Assembly: GCA_022508985.1 (NCBI GenBank)
Contig: JAFLUA010000001.1
Span: forward strand, 1 to 64,000
Reading direction: 5' to 3'
DNA from: Muribaculaceae bacterium
GTDB lineage: Bacteria > Bacteroidota > Bacteroidia > Bacteroidales > Muribaculaceae
Length of the DNA stretch: 64,000 bases
The notes below the pieces were generated by a model. The model ran no database searches. It was not told where the DNA came from and saw only the letters and a program-made list of their open reading frames with translations. Every line of letters begins with the position of its first letter. Position 1 is the stretch's first letter. Of this stretch, positions 52,620 through 62,910 are shown piece by piece. The position numbers and the translations under genes were made by a program.

Positions 52620-54239
52620 GTGCAATTTTTGAATAATAAAAATATCATAATAGGCCTTGCGGCATTGCTTTTCGCGTCGTCGCTCTATGCCTTGCCGCCA
52701 AAGCCGGGTGTTGCGACCGATGCCGACGGGCACGGCCGTCTCTTTCGTAGATCTTCACTTGTGAGGAACAGCAGTGGCGGACTCTTAACCACTTCTAACT
52801 TCCCATTGACGGGTGAACCACATAGCCTCGTAGTATTGGTGGATTTTCCCGACAAGGCTTTCTCAATGGAGAACCCTAACGGCTATTTCGACCGGATGTT
52901 GAATAGCCCCGATTTTACCGATAACGGCGCTACGGGGAGCGTAAGGTCTTATTTTACAAGTAATTCGTGCGGTCTTTTCAACCCTGTGTTTGATGTCGTA
53001 GGTCCCATAACCTTGCCTCACGATGTGAAGTACTACGGTGCCAATGTGTTTGTAGAGAAAGACGGTGCTGTATACATATCTGATGCGCACCCCGAGCAGT
53101 TAGTTATTCATGCCTGCACCATTCTCGATGCCGATGGCTTCGACTTCTCGGTATACGACTATAATGGCGATGATGAAATAGACAATATTTATCTTTTTTA
53201 TGCCGGCTATGGTGAGGCCGACGGCGGTGATGCCAACACCGTATGGCCGCATGCTCTTAACATCTTAGATGTCGAAACAGATCAACCATATATTTTCGAC
53301 GGCTTATACCTCAATCACTATGCCTGCTCAAATGAATTGCGTTTTCCCGGAAAAACACCCGATGGCATAGGCACTTTCGTTCACGAATTTTCGCATGTAA
53401 TGGGTCTCCCCGACCTTTATTCTACATTAAGTACGGTGTCGGGCACTCCCGGCGATTGGGATGTGATGGATGTGGGGTGCTACTTAAACTCGAGCCGCAC
53501 GCCTCCCAACTATTCGTCGTTTGAACTGATGGCCTTAGGGTGGCTTGATCCCGAAGAACTGACTGTCGATGCCGACTATTCGTTATCGCCACTGCATGGC
53601 GACGATGGTAAGGCATATATTGTCCATGCCGCATCACCCGATGAGTTTTATCTTTTTGAATGTCGCCAGCAAGTCGGAGCTGATAGCTTCCTCCCCGGAC
53701 ATGGCATGCTTGTGTGGCACATTGTATACGATGAAGAGCGATGGACGAGCAACACCGTGAATTCTTTTTCCGACTATAAGAGCGTGAAACTTGTTGAAGC
53801 CGACAACCTTCCGGGTCATTATGAGATTCTCGAGGGCCCTAACAGTCGCCCCGAGTTGGTTTACGTAAAGGCTAATGAAGGCGATCCCTTCCCGGGTACG
53901 ACAGGCGCGACTTCCTTCACGGCAACCGGCACTCCCGCTTTTTGCGATATAGCCGGAAAAGCCCTCGGTATCGATATTATCGATATTGCAGAGAGCAAAT
54001 CGGGAGTCATAAGCTTCAGAACGATAGAAAACGGCGTCTCCGGCGTTAGTAATACGCTCAAAATCAACGACAAGGTGATGATACAAAATAATTGTGTCCA
54101 ACTCTGTGAAGGGTCGGGCACAATCTATAATTATTCGGGCCTAAAGATAGCCGATATCTCAACTCAGGCATTAAGACTAGATGCCGGATTCTATATCGTC
54201 GCAGTCGGCGGCCAATATATAAAAATCGCTATCAGATAG
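52620..54239 (+). CDS. Secreted M6-family metalloprotease (immune inhibitor A-like) with a possible T9SS tail
   Basis: A 539-residue exported protease. The start is probably a GTG at 52620, preceded by AGAGGAG about 8 bp upstream; a TTG three codons later is an alternative and no ATG is near. A signal peptide ends around SLYA. The catalytic zinc site is HEFSHVMGLPDLY near residue 256, matching HExxHxxGxxD. LVVLVDFPDKAF and YDYNGDDEIDNIYLFYAGYG are typical of the M6 domain. The last 70 residues resemble a type IX secretion sorting domain, ending FYIVAVGGQYIKIAIR. Secretion through T9SS is inference. It converges on ftsH with a 10-bp gap. Confidence 0.88.
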   Translation: MQFLNNKNIIIGLAALLFASSLYALPPKPGVATDADGHGRLFRRSSLVRNSSGGLLTTSNFPLTGEPHSLVVLVDFPDKAFSMENPNGYFDRMLNSPDFTDNGATGSVRSYFTSNSCGLFNPVFDVVGPITLPHDVKYYGANVFVEKDGAVYISDAHPEQLVIHACTILDADGFDFSVYDYNGDDEIDNIYLFYAGYGEADGGDANTVWPHALNILDVETDQPYIFDGLYLNHYACSNELRFPGKTPDGIGTFVHEFSHVMGLPDLYSTLSTVSGTPGDWDVMDVGCYLNSSRTPPNYSSFELMALGWLDPEELTVDADYSLSPLHGDDGKAYIVHAASPDEFYLFECRQQVGADSFLPGHGMLVWHIVYDEERWTSNTVNSFSDYKSVKLVEADNLPGHYEILEGPNSRPELVYVKANEGDPFPGTTGATSFTATGTPAFCDIAGKALGIDIIDIAESKSGVISFRTIENGVSGVSNTLKINDKVMIQNNCVQLCEGSGTIYNYSGLKIADISTQALRLDAGFYIVAVGGQYIKIAIR

Positions 54240-54249
54240 CCGTTTAGCG

Positions 54250-56247
54250 CTATTCTTCATCGATGGGTGGCGGTAGCACCGGCGCTTCCTTGTCGGCCTC
54301 CTCGGCTTCATCTCCGGTTTTTTCCTTTTTGCCGAATAATTCCTCGGTGCGCGACGTCCATTCGCGTGGGCCGAATATGTGTTCCACATCTTCGGTGAAT
54401 ATCACTTCGCGGCTTATAAGCGTTTCGGCGAGGTCGTGATGCCCTTGAGAATATTTTAGGAGAATGCTCTTGGCTCGCTCGTATTGCTCGTTTACGATGC
54501 GCGACACTTCTTCGTCGATAATCTTGGCTCGCTCGTCGCTATATGGATTTGTAAACATGCTGTTTTGGCCCGTTGAGTCGTAGTAGCTAAGATTAGGCAA
54601 CTTGTCGCTCATGCCATAGTACACAACCATTGCGTAAGCCTGCTTGGTGACGCGCTCAAGGTCGCTGGCAGCGCCTGTTGAAATGTGACCTAAGAACAAA
54701 TCTTCGGCCGCGCGTCCGCCGAGCAACGAGCATATATCATCGAGGATTACTTGCGAAGGCACTATCTGGCGTTCCTCGGGCATATACCATGCAGCACCGA
54801 GAGCTTTTCCGCGTGGTACTATCGTAACTTTTACCAGCGGATTGCCATATTGCAGGTGCCACGACACGGTGGCATGCCCGGCTTCGTGTATCGCTATAGA
54901 GCGTTTTTCATCGACGGTGAGGATTTTATTGCGCTTCTCCAAGCCGCCTATTATGCGGTCGACGGCAGCATTGAAATCTTCTTTGCTCACCGATTCTTTG
55001 TTGTGTCGAGCGGCAATCAGAGCAGCCTCGTTGCATACATTTGCTATATCGGCACCTGAGAAACCGGGTGTCTGGCGGGCAAGGTGCTCAATATCCAAAT
55101 CGGGTGCCGTCTTAATCTTACGCAGGTGCACTTTGAAAATCTCTACACGGTCGGGCAGGTCGGGCAGGTCGACATATATTTGGCGGTCGAAGCGCCCGGC
55201 GCGCATAAGGGCTTTGTCGAGAATATCGGCGCGATTGGTAGCCGCAAGGATAATAACGCCGCTATTGGTGCCGAAGCCGTCCATCTCGGTAAGCAGCTGG
55301 TTGAGAGTGTTTTCGCGTTCATCATTACCACCCATGCTCGCATTTTTACCACGAGCACGCCCTACGGCATCGATTTCGTCGATAAACACTATACAGGGAG
55401 CTTTCTCTTTGGCTTGACGGAAGAGGTCGCGAACACGCGAAGCACCAACGCCAACAAACATCTCTACAAAATCGCTACCCGACATCGAGAAGAATGGTAC
55501 GTCGGCTTCGCCTGCAACAGCCTTGGCAAGAAGCGTTTTACCTGTGCCGGGAGGGCCTACAAGCAGAGCCCCTTTCGGTATTTTGCCGCCGAGGTTGGTA
55601 TATCGCTGCGGATTCTTTAGGAATTCGACAATTTCTTCGATTTCGGTCTTTGCTTCGCTAAGACCGGCGACATCGCGAAATGTCACTTTCTCGGAGTTAT
55701 TTTTATCGAAAAGCATAGCTTTCGATTTGCCGACACTGAAAATGCCGCCACCGCCACCACTGCCACCGGGGCCGCCCGCCATTTTGCGTATAAGGAAGAT
55801 CCATACGCCGATGAAGAGCGCAAAGGGTAGTATGTTCCACAAAATGCGGCTAAAAGTACTGCTTTGCTCAAAGGTGACGTCGCCGGTGAATGCACCGCTT
55901 GCATTCCACTCTTCTATTTTATCTGAGAGCTTATCGGCTGACGATATTTGGGCCTCAACGATGGCTTCGCCTTTGCCCGGGCTGTAATTGTTGTTCTTAA
56001 ACACAATCTCGGCCAGCGAGTCGGTGAGAAAACCTTTCACTTTCTTGTCGTCGGATAACACCACAATTTTTTCGATGCCATGATCGCGCTCGACGTATTG
56101 CACAAATTCGGTATAACTTACGGCTTTAGTGACTGTGTTGTTGTCCACGTAGAAGATGGCTGCCAGTAATACTACCAGGGCCAAATACATCCACATCAAG
56201 CTAAACCCTTTTTTCGGTTTTTTATTATTTTGCGGAACAACCGGCAT
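54250..56247 (-). CDS. ftsH: ATP-dependent zinc metalloprotease FtsH
   Basis: A 665-residue membrane AAA+ protease. Two helices (about 15-35 and 135-155) flank a periplasmic domain. A Gly-rich linker follows, then Walker A GPPGTGKT near 231, Walker [12 protein letters not shown], and the arginine-finger region [13 protein letters not shown]. The protease site is HEAGH near 454, with the third zinc ligand in [10 protein letters not shown]. The C-terminal tail is acidic and proline-rich. It degrades unassembled membrane proteins and regulators. It follows rsfS by 29 bp and shares its promoter. Confidence 0.97.
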   Translation of the reverse strand: MPVVPQNNKKPKKGFSLMWMYLALVVLLAAIFYVDNNTVTKAVSYTEFVQYVERDHGIEKIVVLSDDKKVKGFLTDSLAEIVFKNNNYSPGKGEAIVEAQISSADKLSDKIEEWNASGAFTGDVTFEQSSTFSRILWNILPFALFIGVWIFLIRKMAGGPGGSGGGGGIFSVGKSKAMLFDKNNSEKVTFRDVAGLSEAKTEIEEIVEFLKNPQRYTNLGGKIPKGALLVGPPGTGKTLLAKAVAGEADVPFFSMSGSDFVEMFVGVGASRVRDLFRQAKEKAPCIVFIDEIDAVGRARGKNASMGGNDERENTLNQLLTEMDGFGTNSGVIILAATNRADILDKALMRAGRFDRQIYVDLPDLPDRVEIFKVHLRKIKTAPDLDIEHLARQTPGFSGADIANVCNEAALIAARHNKESVSKEDFNAAVDRIIGGLEKRNKILTVDEKRSIAIHEAGHATVSWHLQYGNPLVKVTIVPRGKALGAAWYMPEERQIVPSQVILDDICSLLGGRAAEDLFLGHISTGAASDLERVTKQAYAMVVYYGMSDKLPNLSYYDSTGQNSMFTNPYSDERAKIIDEEVSRIVNEQYERAKSILLKYSQGHHDLAETLISREVIFTEDVEHIFGPREWTSRTEELFGKKEKTGDEAEEADKEAPVLPPPIDEE

Positions 56248-56276
56248 AATATCAAAGTGTTATTAGAGTGTTCAGA

Positions 56277-56636
56277 TTAATCGAGGTCGGGAATGGTTGT
56301 TATTTTAGCATCGCTCCACAGGTCTTCGAGACGATATCGCTGCCGAGTGTCGGGGAGAAATATGTGCACCCATGTGTCGCCATAGTCGAGTATCACCCAG
56401 TCGCCGACATCGGCACCGTCGATGGCGTAGGGCTTCACGCCCGAATTCTTGCGTACGTATTCTTCGACACATTCGGCAATAGCCGCCGTCTGAGTGGTCG
56501 ATGTGCCCTCCGCTATGATGAAGCGTGAAGTGGTGGCAGTGTCGAGCGCACTGAGGTCGATAATGGTAACGCTACGGCCTTTGCGCTCGTGGATTCCTTC
56601 TACAATAAGTTGTGGTATGTCGGGAGTTGAACTCAT
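56277..56636 (-). CDS. rsfS: Ribosome silencing factor RsfS
   Basis: A 119-residue protein of the RsfS/Iojap family. Diagnostic stretches are IIDLSALDTATTSRFIIAEG, VKPYAIDGADVGDWVILDYG and TWVHIFLPDTRQRYRLEDLW. RsfS binds uL14 and blocks 30S-50S joining when nutrients are short. It is upstream of ftsH in one operon, an arrangement common in Bacteroidota. The -7 box lies at 56658-56665. Confidence 0.95.
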   Translation of the reverse strand: MSSTPDIPQLIVEGIHERKGRSVTIIDLSALDTATTSRFIIAEGTSTTQTAAIAECVEEYVRKNSGVKPYAIDGADVGDWVILDYGDTWVHIFLPDTRQRYRLEDLWSDAKITTIPDLD

Positions 56637-56657
56637 ATTCTTTCTATAAAATTAATG

Positions 56658-56665
56658 CAAAAGTA
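56658..56665 (-). promoter_or_regulatory. Predicted -7 box for rsfS-ftsH
   Basis: TACTTTTG on minus, 21 bp before the rsfS ATG. Confidence 0.5.
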
Positions 56666-56735
56666 ATTATTTTTATTTGTATGACTTTTGCCGGTCACAA
56701 TTATTAACAAATATGATGCCAAAAACGTTTATAGC

Positions 56736-57986
56736 CTATTCGCGATAAATAGTTTTCGACGGGTCGGCCGCCGCGGCAACGCTTGCAGGGATGAGAAGTA
56801 TCAAAAAGATGGCTAACGCCACGCCTAAATTCACGGCAATAATAGCCACGGGGTTGATGTCGACAGGTACGCTTGCCAGATAATACATGGCAGGGTCAAG
56901 TTTGATAATGTGTGTATATTTTTGTAATAGTAAGAGTCCGAGCCCTGCGATGTTGCCTATTATCATGCCGCGAAGCGCCACCTTGGTCCCCAAGTCGACG
57001 AATATCTGCTTGATAAGAGGCTTACCGGCACCGATGGTCCTGAGGATGCCTATCATCGGGAGGCGTTCAAGGATGAGGATGAAGAGGCTCGATACTAAGG
57101 TGAAACCGGCCACGGCCAGCATCAAAATGAATATGACGACCACATTTGTGTCGAGCAGTGCCAGCCAGTTGAAATATAGCGCACCACTTCGCAATATGTT
57201 GTCTACGGGGTAGTATTCGCCGAGAGCACCTGTGGCCGCTGAGAAAACTAATTGTTGCTGAAGTTGATGCGAGATGTCGGATATTTCGTCTAAGCTGATG
57301 CCGCGTATGTCGATGCGGTTTACCTCGTTCTCGCCTATGCCGGCCACGCGTTGCAGACCTCGCAGCGAAGCATAAACGACAGTGTTGTCGTATTCGCCGA
57401 AATTAGATTGATAAAGCGCACCGATGGTGTGTCGCCGCATTTTGATAGCCTCGTCTACGATGAAAGTAGAGTAGACCTTATCGCCAAGACCAAGGCCCAA
57501 CGCGCTCGCCAATTGTTTCGACATGACGATGACGTTTTCGTTGGCCACATCGCCATAGTCGGGCCATGACCCTTCGACTATGTTTTCGCGCTCGAAAGTT
57601 AAATCGGCGTCGGCGCGTTGTCCTATATATATCACGCCTTGAAAATTATCGTCGGTCTTCAGCATACCGGGTTGGCGCAACGCCTGCCGTATCTCGCAAT
57701 CGGCAGGCACGACTTCGTGTATCACGCTGTCGAGCTCGGTACTATACCTCAGATAGTGGCGCAGCGACTCGTCGTCGCTAATAGGGACGCCTATCGTCAC
57801 TTGCGCATCAAAGCCCATCAACTTATCGCGTATGCCGTCTTTGAAGCCTACAACAACGGCAAGCGTAAACTCCATGACGATGAGTGCGATAGCTATGCCC
57901 GCAATAGCTATGCCTATGGCTACGGGGCTGCCGTCGCCTCCTCGGCCAAGACGCAATCGGCGTGATATCCAATAACTAACATTCAT
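56736..57986 (-). CDS. FtsX-like ABC permease (LolC/E-type)
   Basis: A 416-residue inner-membrane permease. The first helix (about residues 22-45, GIAIAGIAIALIVMEFTLAV) is followed by a large periplasmic MacB_PCD-like domain. Three C-terminal helices (about 285-310, 335-360, 385-408) form the FtsX domain. FVDLGTKVALRGMIIGNIAG is the coupling region. The architecture is that of LolC/LolE lipoprotein-release permeases, but no ATPase gene is adjacent. A 150-bp gap separates it from the upstream S41 gene; that gap shows only an imperfect inverted repeat at 58079-58101 and no clear promoter. Confidence 0.88.
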   Translation of the reverse strand: MNVSYWISRRLRLGRGGDGSPVAIGIAIAGIAIALIVMEFTLAVVVGFKDGIRDKLMGFDAQVTIGVPISDDESLRHYLRYSTELDSVIHEVVPADCEIRQALRQPGMLKTDDNFQGVIYIGQRADADLTFERENIVEGSWPDYGDVANENVIVMSKQLASALGLGLGDKVYSTFIVDEAIKMRRHTIGALYQSNFGEYDNTVVYASLRGLQRVAGIGENEVNRIDIRGISLDEISDISHQLQQQLVFSAATGALGEYYPVDNILRSGALYFNWLALLDTNVVVIFILMLAVAGFTLVSSLFILILERLPMIGILRTIGAGKPLIKQIFVDLGTKVALRGMIIGNIAGLGLLLLQKYTHIIKLDPAMYYLASVPVDINPVAIIAVNLGVALAIFLILLIPASVAAAADPSKTIYRE

Positions 57987-58136
57987 TCTCGTACACTATC
58001 TTATAGGTTGACACGCATTCAGTATATCAAGTAATCTCAAAAATTCGCTCAAATTATTACTTGGGTTTTATCATTGACTCAATGAGACAATTTTGGTGTC
58101 ATTGTCGTGTTTTCGGCATGTCCCTACAGCGGATGC

Positions 58137-59759
58137 CTACTCGGTAATGGGGAAATCGGCTCCTCCCGATGAAATCTGACGCAAGGCCTCGTTAACAACG
58201 GGGTCGGTGGCGTTTATTATTTCGAAGTAGCCATCCATACCCACAATGTCGCGCGCTATGAGAGCCTTTATTTGGTTTACTATAAGCGACGCCGAGATAT
58301 TGATATAATACCATCGAGGCGCTATGCCGCCTTTAAGTTGTGCATAATTGACAAACGACTGTAGCAAGATTTGATCGGATGGTAGCAACGACAGCAACTC
58401 GGCGGTATCGCGGCTTTCGGTCAAGCGGTCGCGATTGAGGTCGGCATATTCGTATGCAAATTTACGCAACAGTCCGGCATTTGCCACTTTTATGTAGTAC
58501 GATGAAACGCCCGTAGTATCAGATGGCACAAAGACATCGGGAATGATGCCACCACCGCCATATACCGGACGCCCGGTGAGCGTATGGAATATCAAGGTCG
58601 AATCTACTTTAAGGCTATCGGCCGAGAATATTTCGCCGCGATCGTAACGGTCGAAAATCTCGGTTTGATATTCGCCGTTATGGCCCGGCTTGTAATCTTT
58701 CTGGATACAGCGCCCCGAAGGTGTATAATATCGTTGAACTGTCAACCTGAACTCGCTTGAGTCGGGCAAATCAAAAGCCCTCTGTACAAGTCCTTTCCCG
58801 AACGTGCGACGGCCTATGATGACTCCTCGGTCGTTATCCTGGATAGCGCCCGCAAATATTTCGCTGGAGCTGGCCGTAAATTCATCGACGAGTACCACTA
58901 ATTTTTCACGTGTAAACGCACCCGACCCATCAGAGATAAATACGCTATGGTCGGCACGACTACGGCCTTTGGTAACCACTATGAGATTGTCGGCCTCAAA
59001 AAACTCATTAGCCACCAGTACCGCCGGGTTCATATATCCACCGCCATTGCCTCGAAGGTCGATTATAAACGCCTTGGCTCCGTCATATTTAAGTTGAGCA
59101 AGAGTAGTAAGGACCTCAGGATAAGTGTTTTCAGAGAACTTACCGAGGCGAATATATCCTATCGAATCATTGAGGAGATACGATGCGTCGATGGGCGACA
59201 CCGGCACTTCGGCACGTACAAGGTCGAACGACAATGGTTTCGCTGAATTGTTTCGTTTAACCTTAACATTAACCGTCGTATCTTTAGGCCCTCGCAACAT
59301 ACTTACTATCTTATCTTGGCTAATCTCCGCACCCGTGATATTTATTCCGTCAGCTTCGATAATGCGGTCGCCCGGCAATATACCTGCCTCTTCGGCAGCA
59401 CCGCCCGAAATAACTTCGAGTACGTAGAGCGTGTCGTTCATCATCTGGAATTGTATGCCTATGCCGTAGAACGAACCTTCGAGCTCGCTATCAACGGCCC
59501 GACGCTCCGATGCCGGAATATACGACGAGTGGGGGTCGAGATTCGATAGCATCTGTGGTATCGCCAGTTCGACAAGGCTATCAAAATCGACTTGGTCTAC
59601 ATAGTTATGCCCTATAATATCAAATATTTGATCAAGTTTTTGTCTTGCCACTGCGTGTTTGTCGCTTTTTGCAAAGAAAAATCCGGCCCACAAGCCCGCG
59701 ACAAGGAAGAGGGCCGCTACTATTGGCAAGGCTAATAATGGTTTGCGATTCTCCGACAT
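58137..59759 (-). CDS. S41-family C-terminal processing peptidase with PDZ domain
   Basis: With the ATG at 59757-59759 the product has 540 residues; a start 36 bp upstream would lie inside the dCMP deaminase gene. One N-terminal membrane segment (about 8-30) anchors it in the periplasm. A PDZ domain (about 85-170, with AEEAGILPGDRIIEADG) precedes the tail-specific protease core. The nucleophile lies in DEFTASSSEIFAGAIQD (near 298) and the base Lys in RRTFGKGLVQ. CTP proteases trim or degrade exported proteins. It starts 2 bp after the deaminase gene, so the two are co-transcribed. Confidence 0.94.
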   Translation of the reverse strand: MSENRKPLLALPIVAALFLVAGLWAGFFFAKSDKHAVARQKLDQIFDIIGHNYVDQVDFDSLVELAIPQMLSNLDPHSSYIPASERRAVDSELEGSFYGIGIQFQMMNDTLYVLEVISGGAAEEAGILPGDRIIEADGINITGAEISQDKIVSMLRGPKDTTVNVKVKRNNSAKPLSFDLVRAEVPVSPIDASYLLNDSIGYIRLGKFSENTYPEVLTTLAQLKYDGAKAFIIDLRGNGGGYMNPAVLVANEFFEADNLIVVTKGRSRADHSVFISDGSGAFTREKLVVLVDEFTASSSEIFAGAIQDNDRGVIIGRRTFGKGLVQRAFDLPDSSEFRLTVQRYYTPSGRCIQKDYKPGHNGEYQTEIFDRYDRGEIFSADSLKVDSTLIFHTLTGRPVYGGGGIIPDVFVPSDTTGVSSYYIKVANAGLLRKFAYEYADLNRDRLTESRDTAELLSLLPSDQILLQSFVNYAQLKGGIAPRWYYINISASLIVNQIKALIARDIVGMDGYFEIINATDPVVNEALRQISSGGADFPITE

Positions 59760-59761
59760 AA

Positions 59762-60199
59762 TCAATCGTTTGATATATTTTCGATATGAACGCACTCTAT
59801 TCCGGCACGCTTGAGCAGGTCGATGCCATCGGCAAGTCGGTACAAGTCTTTGAATACCACCCTTTTTATACCGGCTTGTATTATCAGTTTAGAGCATTCG
59901 AGACATGGCGATGCCGTAACGTAGAGAGTCGAATCTTCGCTTGAGTTGTTGCTGCGAGCCACTTTCGTTATAGCATTAGCCTCGGCATGCAATACATACG
60001 GCTTAGTTGTATCGGCATCTTCTTCACACACATTTTCAAAACCCGCCGGTGTGCCGTTAAATCCGTCGGATATTATCATTTTGTCTTTAACTAAAATTGC
60101 GCCAACTTTACGACGGCGGCAATACGAGTTTTCAGCCCATATCGTAGCCATGCGCAAATATCGCTTATCGAGCGTTTCTTGTTTATCGGTATTAATCAT
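59762..60199 (-). CDS. Deoxycytidylate (dCMP) deaminase
   Basis: A 145-residue zinc enzyme that turns dCMP into dUMP, feeding thymidylate synthesis. The zinc site is HAEANAI (H71, catalytic E73) and PCLECSK (C99, C102). The N-terminal RRRKVGAILVKDKMIISDGF and NGTPAGFENVCEE are diagnostic of the dCMP rather than the cytidine deaminases. The -7 box at 60204-60211 ends 4 bp before the ATG, predicting a leaderless transcript. It heads an operon with the S41 protease. Confidence 0.93.
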   Translation of the reverse strand: MINTDKQETLDKRYLRMATIWAENSYCRRRKVGAILVKDKMIISDGFNGTPAGFENVCEEDADTTKPYVLHAEANAITKVARSNNSSEDSTLYVTASPCLECSKLIIQAGIKRVVFKDLYRLADGIDLLKRAGIECVHIENISND

Positions 60200-60203
60200 C
60201 TTG

Positions 60204-60211
60204 CAAAGATA
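60204..60211 (-). promoter_or_regulatory. Predicted -7 box for the dCMP deaminase
   Basis: TATCTTTG on minus, 4 bp before the ATG at 60197-60199. Confidence 0.45.
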
Positions 60212-60241
60212 CGCATTTATTGGCGAAGCGCAAAGAGATAA

Positions 60242-62713
60242 TCAGCACAACTGTGCTATTTGATATACCACAAAGGCAAAGAGCCACGCCACGGCTGTAT
60301 TATAGACAACACTAAATGCGCTATAACGCCACGACCCCGTTTCGCGTGCTATTGCCGTAACAGTGGCGAAACAAGGACAATAAAGCAATACAAAGACGAG
60401 GAAAGCCAATGCCGACACCGGCGTAAAATCGGGCTTGCCAGATGTCGGGTTCGGTGTTTTAAGGCGCTCGCCCAGACGTGCGTCTGTTGCCGTTTCGTCA
60501 TTGGTATAAAGTACACCGAGAGTCGACACTATGATTTCTTTAGCAGGGACACCGGCAATGGCTGCTACCGATGCACGCCACTCAAAACCAAGCGGTTTCA
60601 TCACCGGATTGATAAATTTACCCATCATTTCGAGATATGAATCGGTAGAGGCATTTATCATCGAGTCATCGACATACTGCACGTCGACGCCTTCAATCGT
60701 GCGCGGTTGGCGATTGAGAGGGAAATAGTTTAGTGCCCACACTAATACACTGGCAAATAGTATGATGCCGCCCATCTTCTTGAGATATTCTTTACCTTTG
60801 GTCCAGGTATGACTCAACGATGCTTTTAACGTTGGCATACGGTAGGGCGGCAATTCCATTACAAACGGGGTCTCGTCTTTACGGAACATAAAGCGACGCA
60901 ACAGTCGCGCCGTCAACATTGCCACAACAATACCTCCAAGATACAGGCACATAAAGACTAAGGCTGCATGAGCCTGGAAAAACGTTCCGACAAGCAGCAC
61001 ATAGATGGGCAGACGCGCCGAGCACGACATAAACGGATTTATCAGCACCGTTATGATACGGCTCGAGCGGCTTTCGATGGCTCGAGCGGCCAATATTGCC
61101 GGGACATTACACCCAAAACCCATGACAAGCGGTATAAACGATTTGCCATGTAGACCGATGCGATGCATCACTTTATCCATTATAAAGGCCGCCCGGGCCA
61201 TGTAGCCTGTGTCTTCCATAAATGAAATACACAGATACAATATAAGGATATTGGGTAAGAAGACAATCACACCGCCAACACCGCCTATTATACCATCGGC
61301 AACCAAATCTTTTAGCGGGCCGTCGGGCATTATATGGTGTACCAATCCACTGAGCCACGACACTGCGCTCTCAATCCATGCCATAGGATACTGACCCACC
61401 CAAAACGTGAACCAGAATATCACAAACATAATGATGAAAAACAAGGGGAAGCCCAGTATTTTGCTCGTCGCTATCGAGTCGAGAAAACGCGTAGTTTTAT
61501 TTTGCGGAATGTTGCCATGCGTGTACGTCTCGGCAAGAGCACCTGCCACAAAACCATATTTTTCAGCCGCTACTATCGATGAAATCTCTTCGTCGCGCAT
61601 ACTTTCAATACGGCCACGCAATTTATCACGGAGTAGAATCACAGGATTGTCGATGCCGGCGCGAACGTGCTCTCGCCACGCCGGTTGATCCTGATGGTCG
61701 GCTTCGTCGGCAACGGCAACTGCCGTCTTCGGAATTTCATCTTCCATCTCGTGGTCGCCTTCAAGTAGCTTTATCGCCATATAACGCGGCGAGAAATGTT
61801 TGCTGGTGGCTGGCGAGGCCTTAATCATGTCGACAATCTGCCTTACGGCAGCCTCTATGTCGGCGCCAAGATTTACATGGATATGTCTTACGGTGTCGTG
61901 CTTCCCTTCAAAAACAGCTATTACGGTGTCGAACAAGGCTTCTATTCCCTCTCCCGTCTTTGAAACGACAGGAACCATAGGCACACCTATCATACGTCCC
62001 AATGTGTCATAATCGAGCGTATCGCCTCGCGAACGCAATTCATCGTACATGTTGAGAGCTATCACCATGCTCATATCCATATCGATAAGCTCGGTGGTGA
62101 GATAGAGATTGCGCTGCAAGTTAGATGAGTCGACAACGTTTATTATCACGTCGGGCATACTCTGTCGGAGGAATTGTCTCACATACATTTCCTCGGGAGA
62201 ATAGCACGTTAGTGAGTAGGTGCCGGGCAAGTCGACTATATTAAACCGATAGCCCTTATATTTGAAATGGCCGTCTTTTGCATCTACCGTCACGCCGCTG
62301 TAATTGCCCACGTGCTCTTTGGCCCCAGATGCTATATTGAAAAGCGATGTTTTGCCTGAATTGGGATTGCCTATAAGAGCTATCGTTATCAAATGGCTTT
62401 CGTGATGATATCGACTCTGTAAGGCCGCGTCGGCACTATCGCCGGCACCATTCTCAACAATGGCCCCCTCGCTATGAAATACGGCTTCATCCGATTTCAC
62501 AACATCGATAAGAGCCGCCTCCGATGCCCTCAGCGAAATTTCATATCCGAGTATGCTATATTTTATGGGATCTCTCAAAGGCGCATGCAACACCACAGTC
62601 ACGGTGTGACCCTTGACAAATCCCATCTCCATAACACGCTTACGAAAAGCACCATGGCCATGTACTTTGACCACGATACCCGTTTCGCCTGTTTTGAGTT
62701 CCGATAGCTTCAT
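60242..62713 (-). CDS. feoB: Ferrous iron transporter, FeoA-FeoB fusion
   Basis: With the ATG at 62711-62713 the product has 823 residues; an in-frame ATG 54 bp upstream is less likely because FeoA normally starts at MKLSEL. Residues 1-75 are the SH3-like FeoA domain (KRVMEMGFVKGHTVTVV). The G domain begins near 110 with IGNPNSGKTSLFN and VDLPGTYSLTCYSPEE. The membrane part has two Gate domains with nine or so helices, including MGFGCNVPAILAARAIESR. It imports Fe2+ across the inner membrane. A -7-like GAACTTTG (62737-62744) lies upstream. The fusion is normal in Bacteroidales. Confidence 0.96.
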   Translation of the reverse strand: MKLSELKTGETGIVVKVHGHGAFRKRVMEMGFVKGHTVTVVLHAPLRDPIKYSILGYEISLRASEAALIDVVKSDEAVFHSEGAIVENGAGDSADAALQSRYHHESHLITIALIGNPNSGKTSLFNIASGAKEHVGNYSGVTVDAKDGHFKYKGYRFNIVDLPGTYSLTCYSPEEMYVRQFLRQSMPDVIINVVDSSNLQRNLYLTTELIDMDMSMVIALNMYDELRSRGDTLDYDTLGRMIGVPMVPVVSKTGEGIEALFDTVIAVFEGKHDTVRHIHVNLGADIEAAVRQIVDMIKASPATSKHFSPRYMAIKLLEGDHEMEDEIPKTAVAVADEADHQDQPAWREHVRAGIDNPVILLRDKLRGRIESMRDEEISSIVAAEKYGFVAGALAETYTHGNIPQNKTTRFLDSIATSKILGFPLFFIIMFVIFWFTFWVGQYPMAWIESAVSWLSGLVHHIMPDGPLKDLVADGIIGGVGGVIVFLPNILILYLCISFMEDTGYMARAAFIMDKVMHRIGLHGKSFIPLVMGFGCNVPAILAARAIESRSSRIITVLINPFMSCSARLPIYVLLVGTFFQAHAALVFMCLYLGGIVVAMLTARLLRRFMFRKDETPFVMELPPYRMPTLKASLSHTWTKGKEYLKKMGGIILFASVLVWALNYFPLNRQPRTIEGVDVQYVDDSMINASTDSYLEMMGKFINPVMKPLGFEWRASVAAIAGVPAKEIIVSTLGVLYTNDETATDARLGERLKTPNPTSGKPDFTPVSALAFLVFVLLYCPCFATVTAIARETGSWRYSAFSVVYNTAVAWLFAFVVYQIAQLC

Positions 62714-62881
62714 CTTGGTGGCTTCTTTTGCGTGAGCAAAGTTCGTAAAAAAACAGAAAATGTGCAATTATTTATATAGATTTTAAATAAGAAATGCCAT
62801 ATTTTGTGTGGAAATCTGCATCTCTCGGACTCAAAAGACGAATTTTTAGGTGCAACTGATAGTGTTGTGCGAAAAAAATGC

Positions 62882-62889
62882 TATATTTG
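62882..62889 (+). promoter_or_regulatory. Predicted -7 box for the TPR/PD40 gene
   Basis: TATATTTG, 21 bp before the ATG at 62911. Confidence 0.5.
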
Positions 62890-62910
62890 TGGCATCAAGC
62901 AAAGTGAAAA

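Noticed and set aside
54842..55417. A 191-codon frame on plus opposite ftsH
   Set aside because: It mirrors the AAA domain of FtsH and has no promoter or recognisable protein.
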